Made by a program: the position numbers and the translations under genes | Origin: Bacteroidota bacterium | GTDB taxonomy: Bacteria; Bacteroidota; Bacteroidia; Sphingobacteriales; Sphingobacteriaceae | Direction: 5' to 3' | Assembly: GCA_013286325.1 (NCBI GenBank) | Contig: JABDFZ010000002.1 | Coordinates: forward strand, 1-64,000 | DNA: 64,000 bases | Notes under the pieces: generated by a model | Told to the model about the DNA's origin: nothing | The model's database searches: none | The model's input: only the letters and a program-made list of their open reading frames with translations | In this document: positions 50,934 through 58,010 of the stretch, in pieces | Layout of the letters: every line of letters begins with the position of its first letter | How positions within the stretch are numbered: position 1 is the first letter of the stretch

Positions 50934-51491
50934 ATGAATGATGATCGCACCAGAATAATCCACAGAAGGACACCAGAATCAGCGGCTATGGTAGCAAACG
51001 TCAAACGAGCGATGTCAATCACTGCCGCACTTAACCGCTTGACGTTCGACGATGCAGACGGGATCCGTGCCTTGTTTAGCGAGCTCATCGGTAAAAAAGT
51101 AGACGAGAGCTTTTCACAGATTCCACCATTCTACACTGCGGGCGGGAACGAAATCCGGATAGGGCATAATGTCTTCATAAATCAGAACTGTACTTTCTAC
51201 GACCTTGGTGGCCTCGACATCGCAGACGACGTAATGATCGGGCCGAATGTAAACATCATCACCACGGGGCATCCCCTTGATCCTGCACAGCGTCGCACCA
51301 CTACAATCGGAAAACCCATCGTGATTGAAAGAAACGTCTGGATCGCAGCTGGCGCAACCATCATAGGCGGGGTAACAGTAGGCGAAAATTCAGTTGTGGC
51401 TGCAGGTTCTGTGGTCACCAGGGATGTTCCACCAAATACCCTTGTCGGAGGAAACCCTGCACAGATTATTCGTTCAATTGGGGATGATTGA
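50934..51491 (+). CDS. Left-handed beta-helix O-acetyltransferase (maltose/nodulation-type)
   Basis: This 185-residue hexapeptide-repeat acyltransferase of the LacA/Maa/NodL type uses acetyl-CoA. The N-terminal helical part (SAAMVANVKRAMSITAALNRLTFDDADGIRALFSELIGK) precedes the FINQNCTFYDLGGLDIADDVMIGPNVNIITTGHPLDPAQR block. The catalytic His is in TTGHPLD, and VWIAAGATIIGGVTVGENSVVAAGSVVTRDVPPNTLVGG gives the hexapeptide coils. The acceptor sugar is unknown. Its codons look richer in G and C at third positions than nearby genes, and it follows the REP/transposase cluster, so horizontal gain is plausible. Confidence 0.92.
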   Translation: MNDDRTRIIHRRTPESAAMVANVKRAMSITAALNRLTFDDADGIRALFSELIGKKVDESFSQIPPFYTAGGNEIRIGHNVFINQNCTFYDLGGLDIADDVMIGPNVNIITTGHPLDPAQRRTTTIGKPIVIERNVWIAAGATIIGGVTVGENSVVAAGSVVTRDVPPNTLVGGNPAQIIRSIGDD

Positions 51492-51524
51492 AATTCAAAC
51501 AGAAACGCTATTGCAATTTTACCT

Positions 51525-51989
51525 TTACCTGTCCACCATCAATCCCCTCACCTCAAAAGTCAATCTTTTTGAAGGATTGGTTTTAACACTGTGCTGCTTT
51601 TTCCCCCGAACCGTATCCCCGGCAAAATGCTGCAGATCGTCGGCAATAAATTGCTTTGCAGCAACGCCCTCAGCAATCACATATTTACCCCTTAATGCTT
51701 CCGGTATATTTATTGCATAGTTTTTAAAATGCGCGGCTATTGTTTTTCCATTACCCGCATCTAACTCAAACCAGCCGCCTTTCTGTTTAATTACTTTCAC
51801 CACCCTGCCTTTTATGGTTGTGCTGATGCGCGTTTTTTTACCCATAAAGGCTTCAACTTTTTCTGCATTAAGTATCTCAGCAGTATCAGGTTTTGCGCCA
51901 AAAACAGTACCATGCGGCAGGGGAACATGTTTTTGCGTAAAAGCAGCTGTAGAAAAAAACAAAGCGAAAATAAAGAGTATTGCTTTCAT
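51525..51989 (-). CDS. Secreted DUF4920-family protein
   Basis: The 154-residue protein has a signal peptide (about 1-18, FFSTAAFTQ). Its domain matches DUF4920: GTVFGAKPDTAEILNAEKVEAFMGKKTRISTTIKGRVVKVIKQKGGWFELDAGNGKTIAAHFKNYAINIPEALRGKYVIAEGVA. This resembles a beta-barrel of the OB type. In many homologues the motif CxxxGCW carries cysteines; here KQKGGWFEL lacks them. The function of the family is unknown; a periplasmic role is inferred from the signal peptide. It is monocistronic. Confidence 0.85.
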   Translation of the reverse strand: MKAILFIFALFFSTAAFTQKHVPLPHGTVFGAKPDTAEILNAEKVEAFMGKKTRISTTIKGRVVKVIKQKGGWFELDAGNGKTIAAHFKNYAINIPEALRGKYVIAEGVAAKQFIADDLQHFAGDTVRGKKQHSVKTNPSKRLTFEVRGLMVDR

Positions 51990-52318
51990 GGTTTAGTATA
52001 AACAATAAATAATGCACATGGTTTCAGGCTGATGGCCGATATGAATTTTCACCCTCTTTCCGCCGCAGGCGAAGAGAGGGTCGGCAAGCGCAGCGATGTC
52101 GGGGTGAGTAAACTGGCTGCAGATAAATTTTTACCTCACAGCCATATATACTGTTGCGTTTTAAACCTTAAACACGTTATGCTATTGTACCAATGTTGTT
52201 AATGTTTGTTAAAAGTTTCCGCATATATAATATGAATGATATAATTGTAGTTGATAATAAAAACTATAAGCGCGAGCTGTATGGAATAAAAATTTTTACA
52301 TCCTTATCTTTTATTTGC
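51990..52318. other. Intergenic region, about 329 nt
   Basis: This divergent spacer between the DUF4920 and NHL genes contains a family A palindromic repeat (52049-52109). The stretch 52193-52318, which the ORF track includes in the NHL gene, is AT-rich and not protein-like, and I treat it as leader. Confidence 0.7.
52049..52109 (+). repeat. Palindromic repeat, family A
   Basis: ttcaccctctttccgccgca, then ggcgaagagagggtcggcaa, then gcgcagcgatgtcggggtga. The outer and inner arms pair as in the copies at 18.46 and 63.39 kb. Confidence 0.88.
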
Positions 52319-53725
52319 ATGAAAACCCCCTATTTCCGCAAAGCCTCTTTGCCTGCATTATTTTTATTGACAATGATATTCGCGGCAGGCTGCAAAAAAA
52401 GCACTCCGGCTGCAACAAATTCGGTAGTCGCACCAACAATCACAACCTCCGGGCTTATCATTAATTTAACCTCAACCACGGCACAGAGTGGTGGTACTAT
52501 TTCCAATGATGGGGGGGCTGCCATAACAGCAAATGGTGTTTGCTACAGTTCAACCAATCACACGCCTACAATCTCTGATAGCAAAACATCAGAAACGGTA
52601 AGTACCAGTGGGGTTATCCCAATAGACTTTACAAGCAGTTTGAACGGCCTTACAGCGGCTACAACGTATTATGTAAGAGCTTATGCCACCAATAGCGTTG
52701 GCACATCATACGGAAGTGTTGTGCAATTTACCACGAGTACAAGCGTAGCCAATGTTACGGCTACGGTAAGTACCCTGGCAGGAAGCGGAACAGCTGGTTA
52801 TGCTGATGGCACAGGCCCGACAGCGCTGTTTAATAACCCAGCCGGAATAGCAGTTGATGCCAGCGGAAAAATTTATATTGCCGACTCCTACAATAACCGT
52901 ATTCGTACCCTTACATCGGCGGGAATTTCAGGTTCACTGGCAGGAAACGGCACTCTTGGTTATAACGAAGGTGCTGCCGCAACAGCTGAATTTTATGGCC
53001 CGAGCGGACTGGTTGCTGATGCACAAGGCAATGTTTATGTAGCCGATTTTGGTAATAACGTTATCCGCAAAATATCATCAACCGGCATAGTAAGTACTTA
53101 CGCTGGTAATGGCACAGGAGGTTTTTCAAACAATACAGTAGCCACATCTGCCGAATTCAGTAATCCGGCAGGGGTAGCAATAGATGCATCAGGAAATATG
53201 TATGTGGCCGATCTGGGCAATAACGTTATCCGTAAAATAACTTCAGCAGGGGTAGTAACCACATTTGCCGGGACAAAAACCGCTGGATATGTAAACTCAA
53301 CTACAGGAACATCGGCGTCGTTTAATAAACCAAGTGGTGTAGCTGTTGATGCAAGCGGTAATGTTTATGTAGCAGACCAGGGAAACTCTGCCATCCGTAA
53401 GATCACACCAGCGGGGGCAGTAACAACCATTGCCGGCGGTACATCGCAAACCCAGCTGCTTAACTTTCCGGCAGGGATAGCCCTTGATAAACAAGGAAAT
53501 ATATTTATTGTGGATGAAGGCGGCCGGATAATAGAATGTACCACAAACAATGTGCTCTATTATTTAGCAGGAAGCTTAAACGTTACAGGCCTTGTAAACG
53601 GGGCTGGCGCTACAGCATTGTTCAATAATCCGCAGGGAATCGCTGTTGATGCAAACAATAATATTTACGTTGCCGATCAGAACAATAACTGCATCCGTAA
53701 GCTTACGGTAACAGTAACCCCATAA
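52319..53725 (+). CDS. NHL-repeat lipoprotein
   Basis: I use the ATG at 52319 (MKTPYFRKASLPALF), giving 468 residues with a lipobox IFAAGC and a lipid-anchored Cys. The part up to about residue 140 is a fibronectin-type/Ig-like domain (SGGTISNDGGAAITANGVCYSS ... TYYVRAYATNSVGTSYG). From about 150 to the end there are five or six NHL blades, each with a core like GIAVDASGKIYIADSYNNRIR. NHL propellers bind proteins or sugars, and such lipoproteins face the outside or periplasm. The DNA shows the same repeats. It is monocistronic. Confidence 0.93.
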   Translation: MKTPYFRKASLPALFLLTMIFAAGCKKSTPAATNSVVAPTITTSGLIINLTSTTAQSGGTISNDGGAAITANGVCYSSTNHTPTISDSKTSETVSTSGVIPIDFTSSLNGLTAATTYYVRAYATNSVGTSYGSVVQFTTSTSVANVTATVSTLAGSGTAGYADGTGPTALFNNPAGIAVDASGKIYIADSYNNRIRTLTSAGISGSLAGNGTLGYNEGAAATAEFYGPSGLVADAQGNVYVADFGNNVIRKISSTGIVSTYAGNGTGGFSNNTVATSAEFSNPAGVAIDASGNMYVADLGNNVIRKITSAGVVTTFAGTKTAGYVNSTTGTSASFNKPSGVAVDASGNVYVADQGNSAIRKITPAGAVTTIAGGTSQTQLLNFPAGIALDKQGNIFIVDEGGRIIECTTNNVLYYLAGSLNVTGLVNGAGATALFNNPQGIAVDANNNIYVADQNNNCIRKLTVTVTP

Positions 53726-53794
53726 AAGTGGGAAGCTAAAAGATCAAAGCAAAAAGCAAGTAAAAAGTAGTACTCTCTTGTGTGATTTTACCTT

Positions 53795-54355
53795 TCAGCT
53801 TTCACCTTTCTTCCCCAGTTTTTCAAGCGCATAAAATAGCCCGGTACAATGGAGTGCCTGGGCTATTTTATTTTCAGCAAGCAGTTGTCTCACCTCTTCT
53901 ATTGTAAAAGTTTCAATAATTATCTGCTCCTGTTCATCCAATTGCTGTTCCTGCACTTTCCTTCCGCCTCTGGCCAGGTAACAAAAGGTTTTATTATTCG
54001 CGGTTGATGGGTTAGCGTAAATAGTGCACAGCAGCTCAAAATCATCAAACTGGTAACCTGTTTCTTCCAGCAGTTCACGGCGCAGGCCAACCTCAGGAAG
54101 TTCTCCATCCTCTATTACCCCTCCCGGAATTTCGAGGGAAACAATACCTGCAGCATGGCGGTACTGATGCACAAGCAGTATCTTGTTGTCTTCAGTTATG
54201 GCAACTGCATTTACCCAGTTGCTGTATTCCAAAACATAATAGTCCTCAACAATATGTCCGCCAGGCATTTCACACCTGTCCGACCGTAATGTGGCCCATG
54301 GGCCCTTATGTATGTAATGTGATGATAGTTTTTTCCATTTCAGATCAATACTCAT
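53795..54355 (-). CDS. Nudix hydrolase, ADP-ribose pyrophosphatase type
   Basis: This 186-residue hydrolase of nucleoside diphosphate-linked compounds has the Nudix box GGVIEDGELPEVGLRRELLEETGY (Gx5Ex7REUxEExGU pattern). It is preceded by VNAVAITEDNKILLVHQYRHAAGIVSLEIPGG, as in ADP-ribose pyrophosphatases. The downstream metal residue lies in ETGYQFDDFELLCTIYANPSTANN. The substrate is best guessed as ADP-ribose or a related sugar nucleotide. It is monocistronic. Confidence 0.92.
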   Translation of the reverse strand: MSIDLKWKKLSSHYIHKGPWATLRSDRCEMPGGHIVEDYYVLEYSNWVNAVAITEDNKILLVHQYRHAAGIVSLEIPGGVIEDGELPEVGLRRELLEETGYQFDDFELLCTIYANPSTANNKTFCYLARGGRKVQEQQLDEQEQIIIETFTIEEVRQLLAENKIAQALHCTGLFYALEKLGKKGES

Positions 54356-54544
54356 AGATCATGGCTCATAGTAGAACCCGGGCTAATGTAGGAAATAGCC
54401 GGCTAAGTTCATAAACAAACAGGTCCTTTGTCGAGGTCCCCCAATAATAGATTTTTGTATATATAAATTCTTTTCCAATCTGAATTTCATATACAAAACC
54501 ACCAGGAACTATGGACTATCGACCATGGTCTATGGACTTCCCCA

Positions 54545-55348
54545 CTACCAACTACCACTCGATCCGCCGCCGCCGAAATCGCCGCCGCCAAATCCGCCGA
54601 AACCACCACCGCTGTCTCCGCCTGATCCGCCGCCAAATCCACCATCACCATTGGAGAATCCTCCCCAGCCGCCGCTTCCGCGACCAAGCATGGCCCCACC
54701 GAGGAACCACCAGAACGGACTTGCGCCACCCCTGTCGCCAATAATATGGCCGCCACCACCGCCGCGACTGCGTAATACAATAATTAAGATAACTACAACA
54801 ATAATTATAATAAACCCGATTGGCGTGCCTCCGCCATCATCAGTCTGATTTGGCTTTTTGGTGGCTTTGTATTCGCCTTTCATGTATTTCATCAGGCTGT
54901 TTGTTCCGTCATCTAAACCAGCGTAATAATCGTTGTTCTTAAAACGGGGGGTAATATCGTTTTTAATTATCTGTTGAGTAACAATGTCTGGTACGCCACC
55001 TTCCGAGCCATAGCCTGTAGCAATTGCAACCTTGCGGTCAGATAATGCAACAAGCACCAGTATGCCATTATTTTTGCCCTTCTGACCAATGCCCCAGGCA
55101 CGGCCAAGTTTCTGCCCGTAATCAATAATATCATAATCACCAACCGACTTTATAATTACAATCGCAATTTGGGTAGAGGTCGAATCATTAAAGGCAACCA
55201 GCTTCTGTTCCAGCAGGCCTTTTTCCTGACTGTTAAGCACATCAGTATAATCGGTAACCAGTGTGTTCGATTTTGGGGGAAGCTGCTGCGAAAAGGCCAC
55301 AAAGCCTATCAGCAAAAAAGTAAGAAATAAAATAAGTTTTTTGAACAT
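54545..55348 (-). CDS. TPM-domain (YgcG-like) secreted membrane protein with Gly-rich tail
   Basis: I chose the ATG at 55348 (MFKKLILFLTFLLIGF), giving 267 residues, because it makes a normal signal peptide; the track ATG 21 nt earlier overlaps the upstream gene. The TPM domain follows (PPKSNTLVTDYTDVLNSQEKGLLEQKLVAFNDSTSTQIAIVII to DGTNSLMKYMKGEYK). After it come one membrane helix (PIGFIIIIVVVILIIVL) and a tail made mostly of Gly with Ser, Phe and Asp. TPM proteins of this type accompany LemA. They are linked to membrane stress or membrane protein quality, but the mechanism is not known. Confidence 0.9.
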   Translation of the reverse strand: MFKKLILFLTFLLIGFVAFSQQLPPKSNTLVTDYTDVLNSQEKGLLEQKLVAFNDSTSTQIAIVIIKSVGDYDIIDYGQKLGRAWGIGQKGKNNGILVLVALSDRKVAIATGYGSEGGVPDIVTQQIIKNDITPRFKNNDYYAGLDDGTNSLMKYMKGEYKATKKPNQTDDGGGTPIGFIIIIVVVILIIVLRSRGGGGGHIIGDRGGASPFWWFLGGAMLGRGSGGWGGFSNGDGGFGGGSGGDSGGGFGGFGGGDFGGGGSSGSW

Positions 55349-55358
55349 GGGTTTATGT

Positions 55359-55793
55359 TTAATCGCCATCCATAAAGGCTATATCGTCTGATAATTCGTT
55401 GCTGCCGTCAGGCTTGTGTGGGAAGAATTTTTGTAAATGCTCCCCGGCAATTTTTAACCCGGTAACAATACCTTCAACCAGGTTACCATATTTAAAATGG
55501 CTCAGCATATCTTCTTTAGTATCGTCCCAAAAATTAGCAGGCACCACTTTGTTAATGCCGGCATCACCAATAATGGCAAATTTCCGGTCCACAGTAGCTA
55601 CGTAGATGAGCACCCCATTGCGCAGGCGGGTTTTATGCATGTCCAGCTGATGAAAATATTTGGCTGCACGATCAAGCACCTCTTCATTGCAGGTTTTTTC
55701 AATGCAAACGCGGATCTGCCCTGAAGTATACTTTTCTGCGTCCTCAATCGCTGCCCTTATGCGTTGCTGCTCGTCGTCGGTAAATAATGCCAT
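55359..55793 (-). CDS. TPM-domain protein, cytosolic-type paralogue
   Basis: The 144-residue protein consists of one TPM domain without a signal: FTDDEQQRIRAAIEDAEKYTSGQIRVCIEKTC, then RNGVLIYVATVDRKFAIIGDAGINKVVPANFWDDTKEDM, with the usual late helix GIVTGLKIAGEHLQKFFP. It lies between the lemA gene and the Gly-rich TPM gene, and the three form the well-known LemA/TPM operon. Its stop lies 10 nt before the chosen start of the next TPM gene. Confidence 0.92.
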   Translation of the reverse strand: MALFTDDEQQRIRAAIEDAEKYTSGQIRVCIEKTCNEEVLDRAAKYFHQLDMHKTRLRNGVLIYVATVDRKFAIIGDAGINKVVPANFWDDTKEDMLSHFKYGNLVEGIVTGLKIAGEHLQKFFPHKPDGSNELSDDIAFMDGD

Positions 55794-55963
55794 AGTTTAA
55801 TGTTTATCAATTAAGTATGAATTAGCGGGTTATTGAATTAGTGATTTTTTTGCTGATGAATCATAAGCTTTTAAAAACTACCCAGAAAAATTATATCAAT
55901 CACTAATTCAATCAATCGCTAAATCACTAATTATATTCAATCACTAAATCAATCCTTCACTAA

Positions 55964-56542
55964 TTAAAATGCCACTTTCGGCGCTTTGTCCGCCCCGGCT
56001 TCTGCTGCAAAGCTTCCCTTTTCGTTAAAGCCAAATATTTTGGCAGTTATAACAGCAGGGAACGAGCGGATAGTTGTATTATAATCCTGCACTGCGCCGT
56101 TAAAATCCAGGCGGGCAACGTTAATGCGGTTTTCAGTTCCTTCAAGCTGTACTTGTAACCCGGTAAAGTTCTCGTTCGATTTTAATGTCGGATAATTTTC
56201 CGATGCAACCAGCAATCTGCCTAAAGCGGTGCTTAATTGTCCTTGCGCAGCCTGGTATTTCTGGATAGTTTCAGGAGTTAACTTTGTTGGATCAACCTGT
56301 ATACTGGTTGCCCTTGCGCGGGCCTCGGTAACATCAACCAAAGTGCTCTTCTCAAAATTGGCAGCGCCCTTAACTGTAGCAACCAGGTTGGGGATCAGAT
56401 CACTGCGGCGTTGATATTGTGATTGCACAGCGCCCCATTTAGCCTTAACATTTTCGTCCTTGGTTACCATGCCATTGTAGCTACATGAGCCAATTAAGCA
56501 GATCACGATGATGATTGCCAGTACTATTAATAGATTCTTCAT
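55964..56542 (-). CDS. lemA: LemA-family protein
   Basis: The 192-residue protein has a single N-terminal membrane helix (LLIVLAIIIVICLIGSC, possibly lipid-modified at the Cys) and the long four-helix LemA domain: VKAKWGAVQSQYQRRSDLIPNLVATVKGAANFEKSTLVDVTEARA and NYPTLKSNENFTGLQVQLEGTENRINVARLDFN. It is first in the operon with two TPM genes. The domain faces the outside; its exact function is unknown. The spacer to the next gene holds AT-rich runs of cactaatt/aatcac. Confidence 0.95.
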   Translation of the reverse strand: MKNLLIVLAIIIVICLIGSCSYNGMVTKDENVKAKWGAVQSQYQRRSDLIPNLVATVKGAANFEKSTLVDVTEARARATSIQVDPTKLTPETIQKYQAAQGQLSTALGRLLVASENYPTLKSNENFTGLQVQLEGTENRINVARLDFNGAVQDYNTTIRSFPAVITAKIFGFNEKGSFAAEAGADKAPKVAF

Positions 56543-56888
56543 GTCTTTTTAGGGTTTTAGTAATGTGAATTTACAGTATTTAGATTACAAAACACATACC
56601 GATGTTACAAAAGCCGGTTTCACGTGCCAATATGGCAAGAGGGTAAGGTATGCTTTTATTATTAGAAAGCGAGCAAACACAAAATGTTGTAGTGTGAAAT
56701 TCCTTTAAAAAACCTCTATCATGCCGAATTTATTTCGGCACCTCACATACAGGTAAATAAGAGAAAGGTCTGCAATAATCAGATCGCAGACTTAGCAAGC
56801 GTAAATATCCTATGAGATGCCGAAATAAATTCGGCACGACGTCCGCTTCTTTACTTTGAACATCCACAGGCTACTGGGAAAGCCACAA
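56543..56888. repeat. Intergenic region with inverted palindromes (tgccgaatttatttcggca)
   Basis: tgccgaatttatttcggca at 56722-56740 is repeated in inverse at 56818-56836 and is itself a hairpin (tgccgaa/ttcggca). The 346-nt gap lies between lemA and the downstream end of the NLR operon and may end that transcript. No ORF. Confidence 0.8.
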
Positions 56889-57329
56889 TCAATACCCATC
56901 GCCTACATTAAATTCATCCATTCCTTCGGCATTACCTTCAAATATATTTTTGCGATCATAACGGTCATCTCCGGAATAACTCCTGTCCCCAATGCGAACA
57001 ACCTTAATGTTTTTTAAATCAGCCTTGACAATATTTTTCTCCGTTACGCCAGCCTTTTTCAATGCCTCTACCTGACTGACCAACTCTTTAAAGAAAGCCT
57101 CATCTTTAACCAGTTCCAAAAGGCGGTCTTTGGTTTTGTTTTCGGTTTCTTCATCATCCGGCTTGCTTTCAATTTCGGGCACGGTTTTAACAATGTGGGG
57201 TTTTATCCATCCCCAAAACTTGCTCAATGCCGAGTTCTCAGCATCCTTTACAAGTTTGGTATCTCCGGCAGCTTTAAAAATATATTTCAACGCCGAAATC
57301 AGTATTACACTTATAGTTACAGGTTCCAT
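56889..57329 (-). CDS. Putative Bell/HeLo-like effector with C-terminal amyloid-type signalling motif
   Basis: This 146-residue protein opens MEPVTISVILISALKYIFKAAGD, a hydrophobic or amphipathic helix like the start of bacterial Bell-domain and fungal HeLo-domain pore-formers. It continues as a helical bundle (about 25-110). A short beta-like linker VRIGDRSYSGDD follows, and the last 17 residues are FEGNAEGMDEFNVGDGY. This tail aligns without gaps to residues 10-26 of the NB-ARC protein of the same operon. Sensor and effector sharing such a motif is the layout of NLR-associated amyloid signalling. It starts 2 nt after the TPR ORF. Bell assignment is by pattern only. Confidence 0.65.
   Translation of the reverse strand: MEPVTISVILISALKYIFKAAGDTKLVKDAENSALSKFWGWIKPHIVKTVPEIESKPDDEETENKTKDRLLELVKDEAFFKELVSQVEALKKAGVTEKNIVKADLKNIKVVRIGDRSYSGDDRYDRKNIFEGNAEGMDEFNVGDGY
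56892..56942 (-). other. Amyloid-type signalling motif, effector copy
   Basis: This encodes FEGNAEGMDEFNVGDGY at the extreme C-terminus of the effector. It shares GN at positions 3-4, NVGD at 12-15 and Y at 17 with the NLR copy, with like-for-like hydrophobic residues at positions 1, 8 and 11. Short G/N-rich beta-strand motifs of this kind are the BASS type. Confidence 0.55.
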
Positions 57330-57331
57330 AA

Positions 57332-57739
57332 TTATTTATTTTCGTTTAGCTTATTTTTTATTTCTTCATTCCACCAAATAGCTGTTTCTATTATAGGGTG
57401 TCCTTCAGGTAAATTTTTTTTAAAGATAGTTACTGATTTATCCGAGAGTTCTAGAGCATACGGATAATCTCCCAACTCATAATACACTGTTGCTAAATTA
57501 AGGCATTCGTATGCTATTGCTGGGTGCAAATTTCCAAAGGTTTTTTCATCAGAGGAGAGCGCTTTTTCTAAAAGTTGTTTGGCCTCCTGGTAATCCCCCA
57601 AATCTTTAAGCACAAGCCCCAGGTTTGAATAACTTGTGGCCGTATTAGGATGTAGTTCACCGAAGTTTTTTTCATTCGAAGCGACCGCTTTTTCCAAAAG
57701 CTCTTTGGCTCCCCTGTAATCACCCAAATCTTGAAGCAC
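57332..57739 (-). pseudogene. Second part of the NLR TPR array, out of frame
   Basis: This 135-residue ORF opens with a GTG inside a TPR unit and contains about three further kinesin-light-chain-type TPRs (LGDYRGAKELLEKAV, LGDYQEAKQLLEKAL, LGDYPYALELSDKSV). It is the direct continuation of the NB-ARC ORF in another frame: reading one base further back turns the upstream end into FGELHPNTA, as in the other units. It was probably one gene with 57760-59265. Separate translation by reinitiation is possible, because the GTG lies about 20 nt after the upstream stop. The effector gene follows after 2 nt. Confidence 0.8.
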
Positions 57740-58010
57740 CGTAGCCAGGTTGGAATAACTTATTGCTGTATTAGGGTGTAATTCACCAAAGTTTTTTTAT
57801 CAGAAGCTAACGCTTTCTCCAAATGTTCTTTTGCCTCAGGGTAATCGCCCAGATCCTGAAGAACCAAAGCCAGGTTTGAATGCCTGGTTGCTGTTTCAGG
57901 GTGCAATTCGCCAAAATTTTTTTCAGATATGGCGAGGGTCTTTTCTAAAAGTATTTTTGCTTCATTATAGTCACCTATATCTTCGAATCTTAATGCCAGG
58001 TTATTTTGTA
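57400..58010 (-). repeat. Coding tandem repeat, 126-nt TPR unit
   Basis: Five TPR units of 42 codons follow one another, with near-identical DNA around gaaaaaaacttcggtgaa and gatttgggtgattac. They cross the frameshift. Such arrays can change unit number by recombination. Confidence 0.75.

Noticed and set aside
50749-50973. 74-residue minus-strand ORF over the REP unit and acetyltransferase start
   Set aside because: It reads through REP hairpins and lacks protein-like features.
52193-52318. 42-residue N-terminal extension of the NHL lipoprotein
   Set aside because: It would place the lipoprotein signal deep inside the protein; the internal ATG gives a normal lipobox.
52790-53700. Regular DNA repeats suggesting CRISPR or satellite
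   Set aside because: They keep frame and encode NHL propeller blades.
54525-54848. Proline-rich plus-strand ORF (PPPPKSPPPNPPKPP)
   Set aside because: It is the antisense shadow of the glycine-rich tail of the TPM protein; Gly codons read backwards give Pro.
57785-57800. Programmed -1 ribosomal frameshift at the A7 run
   Set aside because: In the zero frame the run does not give a good X-XXY-YYZ slippery heptamer, and comparison with other units points to a simple base loss. Transcriptional slippage is not excluded.
57400-58010. Regular repeats suggesting a CRISPR array
   Set aside because: They are 126-nt coding TPR units without constant spacers.
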